A DNA stretch of 6,590 nucleotides from Phycisphaerales bacterium. GTDB lineage: Bacteria; Planctomycetota; Phycisphaerae; Phycisphaerales; SM1A02. The translations under genes were made by a program, and so were the position numbers. A model generated the notes under the pieces. That model saw only the letters and a list, made by a program, of their open reading frames with translations. It ran no database searches and was not told where the DNA came from. Position 1 is the stretch's first letter; every line of letters begins with the position of its first letter. The stretch spans positions 1 to 6,590 of the forward strand of contig SLDM01000465.1 in NCBI GenBank assembly GCA_007125255.1, given 5' to 3'. Positions 1 to 3,477 of this stretch are shown one piece after another.

Positions 1-264
1 CCCGTCCGAGAAGTAAATGCGAACCGCATAGTTGCCGACCAATTCCGCATCCTCCGCCGTCAGCGGGCCGGAGGTGCGTGCGGCACTGTCTGGCAGGACC
101 GTCAGCGGGTTTTTGCTGATCTGCTCGCGCAATTCCCGTGCTTCGGCCGACGGCGACATGCGGCGGAGATACGCCACCGGATACCGGCTCGTGGTCCCGC
201 CCGGCCAGCGGACGGTGAGCCCTTCTTCCCGATCGAGATCAAGATGGATGGGCTGATCGACCAT
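1..264 (-). CDS. DUF971 (GBBH-like N-terminal domain) protein, 3' end outside window
   Basis: The first 88 codons are visible, reading from an ATG at 264 down to base 1 with no stop, so the C-terminus lies outside the window. The protein begins MVDQPIHLDLDREEGLTVRW and continues with PGGTTSRYPVAYLRRMSP (residues 21-38) and GNYAVRIYFSDG at the cut end. An 'LTVRWPDG...YP..YLR' start and a '.G.YA..I.FSDGH..GIY' second half are the hallmarks of the DUF971/GBBH-like_N family. These are usually small stand-alone bacterial proteins, and the domain also forms the N-terminus of gamma-butyrobetaine hydroxylase. The function of the stand-alone bacterial form is not settled, so none is assigned here. Only a weak purine stretch (TGAGAG) precedes the start. 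It is transcribed divergently from the Cys-rich gene, with 151 bp between the two starts. Confidence 0.85.
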   Translation of the reverse strand, partial: MVDQPIHLDLDREEGLTVRWPGGTTSRYPVAYLRRMSPSAEARELREQISKNPLTVLPDSAARTSGPLTAEDAELVGNYAVRIYFSDG

Positions 265-328
265 ATACTCTCAGTGTACCGCGCGGATGCCGAGGGAATC
301 GAATATCCTGCCGGCCCGTGGGGTTTTC

Positions 329-338
329 TTCTGCAGAA
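329..338. promoter_or_regulatory. Palindrome TTCTGCAGAA in divergent intergenic region
   Basis: A perfect 10-bp palindrome, TTCTGCAGAA, lies within a wider imperfect inverted repeat (GGGGTT at 320-325 against AACCCC at 337-342). It sits between two divergently transcribed genes, where an operator could serve both. No regulator family is recognised from the sequence, and a 10-bp palindrome can occur by chance. Confidence 0.25.
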
Positions 339-342
339 CCCC

Positions 343-359
343 TCCAGAGCTTCTCTGGA
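343..359. promoter_or_regulatory. 17-bp dyad upstream of Cys-rich gene
   Basis: TCCAGAG-CTT-CTCTGGA is a perfect 7-bp inverted repeat with a 3-nt loop, ending 56 bases before the chosen start of the Cys-rich gene. It could be an operator or an RNA hairpin in the leader. It has no U-tract, so it is not a classical terminator. Dyads of the same geometry precede the next two genes. Confidence 0.3.
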
Positions 360-415
360 TGACAATTCCGAAGCCCGCCCGAAGAACGACTCTCCCTGGC
401 CCACCCGAAGCCTTC

Positions 416-1036
416 ATGACTGATTTTCCGCTGCGAATCCTGCTCGCATTGACACTGGCGATCGTCTCGCCCGCCTGGTGTTGCTGCACGATTCGCGCCA
501 TCGCCGATGAGCACGCCGGAGTCACCGGTGCGGGTTGTGCGTACACCGCGCCGGGTGCGGAGGGTGATCGCGCCGTGGAGAGCGCCGCATCGCCGGCGAC
601 CGACGGTGTGCCGCAGCGCGGCTGCTGCTCCCGCGGGCTCATTCCCACCACGGCGGCGCCGTCGTTCGGAGCCGTGCCGGCCGGCGCGATTGCGCCGGAT
701 CGTTTCGGAGTTGAGCCCGGTGATGCGCCCCGTGATACCGCCGGTGTGGCCGCCGCCCACGAGCGCGGTACCGGCCCGTGTTGCGATCCCGGACCGCCGG
801 AAGAAACCTCTGAATGCAAGTGCGATCAGCGGGCCTCTGATCTGAACCGCGCGGAAGCGGCCGGGACCGACCTCACGCTTCGCGTGCTCTCTTCTACACC
901 GGCCATCGTCGCGATCATCAGTGAACCGGCCGGGCCGACCCGGCCGCAGTTGCTGAATCGGCCGCACGCCCCTCCGAGGGTTGCCTTCTCGCTCGACCCG
1001 ACCCTGCGCTCCCTGCGCACCCTTTTTCTCATCTAG
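416..1036 (+). CDS. Cysteine-rich exported protein of unknown function
   Basis: This 206-residue protein matches no family I can name. From the ATG at 416 it begins MTDFPLRILLALTLAIVSPAW, a short hydrophobic signal-like segment, followed at once by three adjacent cysteines (22-24). Further cysteines lie at 41, 70-71, 122-123, 134 and 136, ten in all, several as CC pairs and one as CKC. The middle is rich in Ala, Gly and Pro, so it is probably poorly ordered. The C-terminus ends LRSLRTLFLI. The frame is open 43 codons further upstream to an ATG at 287, and another ATG lies at 359. I chose 416 because it puts the hydrophobic segment at the N-terminus, although no clear Shine-Dalgarno sequence precedes it. 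The next gene downstream encodes an HMA metal-binding lipoprotein, so thiol coordination of a soft metal outside the cytoplasm is a reasonable inference. Cys22 could also be a lipid-attachment site, but the preceding SPAW is a poor lipobox. Confidence 0.65.
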   Translation: MTDFPLRILLALTLAIVSPAWCCCTIRAIADEHAGVTGAGCAYTAPGAEGDRAVESAASPATDGVPQRGCCSRGLIPTTAAPSFGAVPAGAIAPDRFGVEPGDAPRDTAGVAAAHERGTGPCCDPGPPEETSECKCDQRASDLNRAEAAGTDLTLRVLSSTPAIVAIISEPAGPTRPQLLNRPHAPPRVAFSLDPTLRSLRTLFLI

Positions 1037-1071
1037 TTCCTGCCCCTCGCTTCATACCGCCAGCGTGCTGC

Positions 1072-1088
1072 GGCCAGTGTGGCCAGTG
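1072..1088. repeat. Tandem GGCCAGTG repeat upstream of HMA lipoprotein gene
   Basis: GGCCAGTG occurs twice (1072-1079 and 1081-1088) with a 9-bp period, in the 123-bp gap between the Cys-rich gene and the lipoprotein gene. Its position suits a regulator-binding site, but no known operator is recognised and chance is possible. Confidence 0.3.
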
Positions 1089-1114
1089 CACCCGTTGTCG
1101 AATCTGCAGGAGTC

Positions 1115-1131
1115 CGCGTGATGCTCACGCG
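1115..1131. promoter_or_regulatory. 17-bp dyad upstream of HMA lipoprotein gene
   Basis: CGCGTGA-TGC-TCACGCG is a perfect 7-bp inverted repeat with a 3-nt loop, ending 28 bases before the lipoprotein start and just ahead of its Shine-Dalgarno sequence. As DNA it could be an operator. As RNA it would form a stable hairpin in the leader or in an intercistronic segment. No poly-T follows, so intrinsic termination is unlikely. Confidence 0.4.
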
Positions 1132-1146
1132 ATCTCGATGAACCAG

Positions 1147-1153
1147 AAAGGAG
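1147..1153 (+). promoter_or_regulatory. Ribosome binding site AAAGGAG
   Basis: AAAGGAG with a 6-nt spacer precedes the ATG at 1160. It is among the strongest Shine-Dalgarno sequences in the window, and it fixes the start of the lipoprotein gene against the overlapping frame that opens at 1138. Confidence 0.85.
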
Positions 1154-1159
1154 TGCGCC

Positions 1160-1525
1160 ATGAAACGCACCAGTCTTACTTTGATGACCGCCGGTCTGCT
1201 GACCGGTTCTCTTGTCCTCTTCTCCGCGACCGGCTGCGAAACGACGCAGCGTGCCGAGCGCGAAACCGCTTCGATGGACGATTCCCACAGCGCGATCGAA
1301 AGTTCGACCGTGACGATGGTGGTTCACGGCATGGGCTGCCCGCTCTGCGCGAACAACGTGGACCGGCAACTCAAGGCGATGGAAGGGGTGCGCGATGCCT
1401 CGATCGATCTCGGTTCGGGTGAGGTGAAGGTCCAGCTTGCCGATGAGAATCGCCCGACCCGCGCCCAGCTCGCCCGCGCGATTCAGGACAGCGGCTTCAC
1501 GCTGACCCGCATCGAAACGCCGTAA
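1160..1525 (+). CDS. HMA-domain lipoprotein, putative envelope metal-binding protein (MerP/CopZ-like)
   Basis: The 121-residue protein starts MKRTSLTLMTAGLLTGSLVL, followed by FSATGC. This is a lipoprotein signal peptide with a plausible lipobox ending at Cys26, so the mature protein would be membrane-anchored outside the cytoplasm. After a short polar linker (27-50), residues 51-118 form a heavy-metal-associated (HMA, ferredoxin-like) domain. Its metal loop is GMGCPLC with Cys60 and Cys63. It continues NNVDRQLKAMEGV, a helix, then strands SIDLGSGEVKVQL and a closing AIQDSGFTLTRIE, all in canonical order. HMA domains of the CopZ, MerP and P-type ATPase type bind Cu(I), Hg(II) or similar soft cations through the two cysteines and pass them to partners. 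Most CopZ-type chaperones are cytoplasmic, so a lipid-anchored form is less usual. It lies 61 bp upstream of an outer-membrane barrel gene and downstream of a cysteine-rich exported protein, which suggests an envelope metal relay. The metal itself cannot be read from the sequence. Confidence 0.9.
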   Translation: MKRTSLTLMTAGLLTGSLVLFSATGCETTQRAERETASMDDSHSAIESSTVTMVVHGMGCPLCANNVDRQLKAMEGVRDASIDLGSGEVKVQLADENRPTRAQLARAIQDSGFTLTRIETP

Positions 1526-1534
1526 CCCACCATC

Positions 1535-1551
1535 CGCACCCGACGGGTGCG
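1535..1551. promoter_or_regulatory. 17-bp dyad between HMA lipoprotein and barrel genes
   Basis: CGCACCC-GAC-GGGTGCG is a perfect 7-bp, GC-rich inverted repeat with a 3-nt loop, beginning 9 bases after the lipoprotein stop. No run of T follows. It would be a strong RNA hairpin between two co-oriented genes, suited to mRNA stabilisation, attenuation or processing rather than full intrinsic termination. Confidence 0.45.
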
Positions 1552-1574
1552 CCAACCCGGTCTCCCTTGAGAAT

Positions 1575-1580
1575 GAGGAG
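1575..1580 (+). promoter_or_regulatory. Ribosome binding site GAGGAG
   Basis: GAGGAG with a 6-nt spacer precedes the ATG at 1587. It supports that start over the in-frame ATG nine bases downstream. Confidence 0.8.
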
Positions 1581-1586
1581 TTCTCC

Positions 1587-2462
1587 ATGTTCACGATGCG
1601 ATTGTCTGCATCCGATCTGTCGGTCTGGAGTGTCGCGGCGGTGGTGATCGCGGCGCTGGCCGCGCCGTCTCAATACGCTTCGGCGCAGGAAGCCATCAGC
1701 GGCCCTGCCGCCACCCAACCCTCGCGCGGCACGTGGGTGCTGCGGAACCAGTTTCGCTATCTGGAAGCCCGGGCCGATCCTCGCAGTGATGCCCGCGAGT
1801 TTCGGCAGGTGACGATCTGGAATTCTCTGGCCTACGGCATCTCGAGCAACCTCTCCACGAGCTTTGAGCTGCCGGTCGTCCACCGGTCGTTCCGTGACGG
1901 CCGGGGCGGGCCGCGCGAGCGCGAGACCGGCATCGCGGATATGAATGCCACCCTGAAGTGGCGCATCTACCAGGACGACTTCGGGCCGATTGATACTTCG
2001 CGAATCAGTCTGCTCGGTGGACTCCAGATTCGCAGCGGCGACAGTGAGTTCACCAGCGACTCCTACGACCCGTTCCTCGGCGCGGTGTGGACCTACGTGC
2101 ACGGCCGGCATGGCCTGAACGCCTCCGGCCGGTACAAGTTCAACACCGGTGGCGGAACGGAGTTCAACCTCGGCGGCGGCGACGGTTCCGCCGATGCGCT
2201 GCTCTACGACGCCTCTTACCTCTACCGGCTCGATCCGGAGACGTACACCGCCGAGAGCAAGGGCGCGTGGTACGCCGTCGTCGAGCTCAACGGCGTGTAC
2301 GAGACCAACGGGGACAACGAACTCATCGTCGCCCCCGGCATCATGTACGAAGCGCGCACGTGGACGGTGGAAGCGTCGTTCCAGCTGCCGCTCTGGCAGG
2401 ACCTTGATCATCGCCCCGAAACACGCTTCGGGATCGTCGTGGGCGCACGGCTGCAGTTCTGA
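1587..2462 (+). CDS. Outer-membrane beta-barrel protein (transporter / MetA-pathway-like)
   Basis: The 291-residue protein has an N-terminal hydrophobic segment (residues 13-27) and a signal peptidase site ASA|QE near residue 33. The mature part is built of alternating amphipathic strands with many Tyr, Trp and Phe residues: TWVLRNQFRYLEAR, SLAYGISSNLSTSFELPVV, DMNATLKWRIYQ, ISLLGGLQIRSGD, GLNASGRYKFNTGG, TWTVEASFQLPLW. It ends FGIVVGARLQF, and a C-terminal aromatic residue after such a strand is the usual signal for outer-membrane insertion by the BAM complex. The overall pattern resembles the 'transporter' group of barrels related to the phenol-degradation MetA family, which are frequent in planctomycetes and often found beside metal-resistance genes. 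A Gly-rich loop (residues 189-200) looks surface-exposed. It follows the HMA lipoprotein gene and is probably co-transcribed with it. Passage or sensing of a metal across the outer membrane is an inference from that neighbour only. Confidence 0.8.
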   Translation: MFTMRLSASDLSVWSVAAVVIAALAAPSQYASAQEAISGPAATQPSRGTWVLRNQFRYLEARADPRSDAREFRQVTIWNSLAYGISSNLSTSFELPVVHRSFRDGRGGPRERETGIADMNATLKWRIYQDDFGPIDTSRISLLGGLQIRSGDSEFTSDSYDPFLGAVWTYVHGRHGLNASGRYKFNTGGGTEFNLGGGDGSADALLYDASYLYRLDPETYTAESKGAWYAVVELNGVYETNGDNELIVAPGIMYEARTWTVEASFQLPLWQDLDHRPETRFGIVVGARLQF

Positions 2463-2490
2463 ATGGGATCTGGAATGGTACGGAGGGAAA

Positions 2491-2573
2491 GTGACTGAGT
2501 GACGGAGTAACGAAGTAACGAAGGGGTGGAGGCATTGAGAAAGGCACGAAGGCACGGAGGCACGGAGGCATGC
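2491..2573 (+). repeat. 8-bp tandem repeat block, left copy
   Basis: Two octamer arrays follow each other. The first is GTGACTGA, GTGACGGA, GTAACGAA, GTAACGAA (2491-2522), then GGGG. After a 15-base spacer comes the second: AGGCACGA, AGGCACGG, AGGCACGG, AGGCATGC (2542-2573). All units fit a loose 8-bp period. The block starts 28 bases after the stop of the barrel gene. A reverse-complement relative lies at 2781-2847. I associate repeats of this kind with planctomycete intergenic DNA but could not search for them. Confidence 0.85.
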
Positions 2574-2607
2574 AGTGGCCGGCGCTCTCGGCGAGAGCCG
2601 TGACTTC

Positions 2608-2635
2608 GTCGTTCCCGCGTAAGCGGTGATCCAGG
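2608..2635. repeat. Degenerate REP-like inverted repeat
   Basis: CGTCGTTCCCGCGTAAGCGG followed by TGATCCAG resembles the widespread short repeat in which a TTCCCGC arm faces a GCGGGAA arm and is followed by TCCAG. The right arm has decayed to GCGGTGA. The resemblance is by memory of the motif, not by search. Confidence 0.4.
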
Positions 2636-2686
2636 GGGCGCGCCGTGAGCGTTCCGCCTGCCGAAAGCGTCCTGTGCGCAGGGTGC

Positions 2687-2714
2687 CATGCTTCGTCCCG
2701 AAGGGCGAAGCATG
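2687..2714. repeat. Strong hairpin, CATGCTTCG ... CGAAGCATG
   Basis: Arms CATGCTTCG (2687-2695) and CGAAGCATG (2706-2714) pair perfectly. Inside them CCC-GAA-GGG (2697-2705) pairs further, leaving T2696 as a single bulge. The result is a 12-bp stem with a triloop. It is preceded by GGGTGC, as in the next hairpin, which begins GGTGCC. It may be a REP-like element or part of a bidirectional terminator. It has no T-tract. Confidence 0.6.
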
Positions 2715-2732
2715 ACGCGCGCGACGACAAGC

Positions 2733-2777
2733 GGTGCCGTGGCTTTCGCTCCTGACGCCCCTTCAGACCACGGCACC
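2733..2777. terminator. Inverted repeat GGTGCCGTGG / CCACGGCACC, possible bidirectional terminator or REP element
   Basis: The 10-bp arms GGTGCCGTGG (2733-2742) and CCACGGCACC (2768-2777) are perfect reverse complements around a 25-base centre. The centre contains a smaller CTGA/TCAG pair (2752-2755 and 2763-2766). Its place between convergent genes suits termination from either side, but there is no U-tract, so a structural repeat is equally possible. Confidence 0.45.
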
Positions 2778-2780
2778 CAC

Positions 2781-2847
2781 TTCGTTACTCAATCACTCCG
2801 TCACTTCGTCACTCCCCTTCGTGCCTCCGTGCCTCCGCGCCTTTCTC
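2781..2847 (-). repeat. 8-bp tandem repeat block, right copy (inverted)
   Basis: Reading the plus strand, the octamers are TTCGTTAC, TCAATCAC, TCCGTCAC, TTCGTCAC (2781-2812), then TCCCC, then TTCGTGCC, TCCGTGCC, TCCGCGCC (2818-2841). The last part runs directly up to the peroxiredoxin stop codon. These are reverse complements of the left-block units (GTGACGAA and GGCACGGA types). The order of the two arrays along the plus strand is the same in both blocks, so the blocks are not a simple mirror image. Confidence 0.85.
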
Positions 2848-3327
2848 TCACGTCTTCGCCGTCTCACCGGCAACCGCGGCGCGGATCTCCTCGAAGTTGA
2901 CCTGCACGCCGGGATCATCGGCCTCCCAGGCGTACTTGACGGTGCCGTCGGCGCCGATGACGTAGGCGGATCGCCTGGCGATGCCCTTCATGCCGAAGGG
3001 GTCCTCGTAGAGGACGTCGTACTGCTGCGCGACCTCCTTGTTGAAGTCGGAGAGCACGGGGAAGGGCAGGTTCAGCTCCTGTCTGAACTTGTCGGTCACG
3101 AACAGGCTGTCCACGCTGATCGCGAAGATCTCCGCATCGAGAGACTTCCACTGTTCCCAGTGGTCGCGGAAGTGGCACATCTCATCGCTGCAGACGGGGC
3201 TGAAGGCGAGCGGAAAGAAGAGCAGGACGACCGGTTTCCGGCCGATCGACCCGCCGAGATCCACGTTCTCACCGGGCCTGGCGGGCAGAACGAAGGTCGG
3301 GGCAGCGGTGCCGGGTTGCAAACTCAT
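2848..3327 (-). CDS. Peroxiredoxin, AhpE/BCP type (thiol-dependent peroxidase)
   Basis: The 159-residue protein is a full-length AhpC/TSA-family peroxiredoxin that reduces hydrogen peroxide or organic hydroperoxides in the cytoplasm. It opens MSLQPGTAAPTFVLPA and carries the active-site segment FFPLAFSPVCSDEMC (residues 37-51). Pro39, Ser43 (in the Thr/Ser position) and peroxidatic Cys46 form the catalytic set, and Arg118/119 in GIARRSAYVIG supplies the conserved arginine. PVLSDFNKEVAQQYDV (90-105) is the usual post-catalytic motif. FFPLAF and the overall length resemble AhpE. Cys51, five residues after Cys46, matches the spacing of the resolving cysteine in BCP/PrxQ proteins, so an intramolecular disulfide is possible. 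GGAGG sits 10 bases before the ATG at 3327. The reading frame continues open far upstream, antisense to the ATPase gene, but that part is not coding. The gene is divergent from the AAA+ ATPase, with 150 bp between the starts. Confidence 0.93.
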   Translation of the reverse strand: MSLQPGTAAPTFVLPARPGENVDLGGSIGRKPVVLLFFPLAFSPVCSDEMCHFRDHWEQWKSLDAEIFAISVDSLFVTDKFRQELNLPFPVLSDFNKEVAQQYDVLYEDPFGMKGIARRSAYVIGADGTVKYAWEADDPGVQVNFEEIRAAVAGETAKT

Positions 3328-3337
3328 CGGGTTGAAT

Positions 3338-3342
3338 CCTCC
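3338..3342 (-). promoter_or_regulatory. Ribosome binding site GGAGG (minus strand)
   Basis: GGAGG on the minus strand lies 10 bases upstream of the ATG at 3327. It decides the peroxiredoxin start within a reading frame that stays open for more than 1.5 kb upstream. Confidence 0.75.
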
Positions 3343-3350
3343 AGGGCGGG

Positions 3351-3373
3351 GTGACGAAGTCAGGGGGCGCGCC
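3351..3373. repeat. Fragment related to the intergenic repeats
   Basis: GTGACGAA (3351-3358) is an exact octamer unit of the 2463-2847 region. CAGGGGGCGCGCC (3361-3373) is an exact 13-bp copy of 2632-2644. Together they suggest a remnant of the same repeat family in the gap between the divergent peroxiredoxin and ATPase genes. The 13-mer is very GC-rich, so chance cannot be excluded. Confidence 0.4.
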
Positions 3374-3477
3374 CGCCCGAAGGTCCCGCCCGAACCGATC
3401 GGACGACCCCGAGCCGTACGCCTAGCATCAGGAAGTTCCTTCGCTCCCCGCCCCCGATTCGATTCACCGAAACCGAC

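Larger units (their letters stand above)
2463..2847. other. Repeat-filled convergent intergenic region
   Basis: No gene is supported in these 385 bases between the barrel gene and the convergent peroxiredoxin gene. The region holds 8-bp tandem repeats at both ends (listed separately) and a series of inverted repeats between them. These include a small hairpin at 2584-2598 (GCTCTC-GGC-GAGAGC), a segment resembling the REP-like 'TTCCCGC..GCGG' type, and two larger hairpins. Open frames crossing it encode only low-complexity peptides derived from the repeats. The hairpins could stop transcription from both sides. Confidence 0.75.

Noticed and set aside
239..967. Arg-rich minus-strand open frame antisense to the Cys-rich gene
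   Set aside because: Its composition (long runs of Arg and Gly) is that of a shadow frame, and it overlaps the start of the DUF971 gene on the same strand. The plus-strand frame has a signal-like N-terminus.
1535..1551. The GC-rich dyad as a Rho-independent terminator
   Set aside because: No T-rich run follows on either strand, and the next gene on the same strand starts 36 bases later with a strong ribosome binding site.
1497..2555. Minus-strand open frame of about 350 codons antisense to the barrel gene
   Set aside because: Its start lies in the octamer repeats and the sequence has no family signature. The plus strand has a signal peptide, barrel strands and a terminal Phe.
2491..2573. 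Octamer arrays as a CRISPR array
   Set aside because: The units are 8 bp, contiguous and without unique spacers, and no cas gene is present.
2688..2900. Short open frames crossing the intergenic repeats
   Set aside because: The peptides (such as VTQSLRHFVTPLRASVPP) are direct translations of the 8-bp repeats and hairpins, not proteins.
3417..3439. ECF-sigma-like promoter for the peroxiredoxin (GGAAC ... CGTA on the minus strand)
   Set aside because: The spacer is 14 bases, shorter than the roughly 16 usual for this promoter type. Two short motifs in GC-rich DNA are weak evidence.
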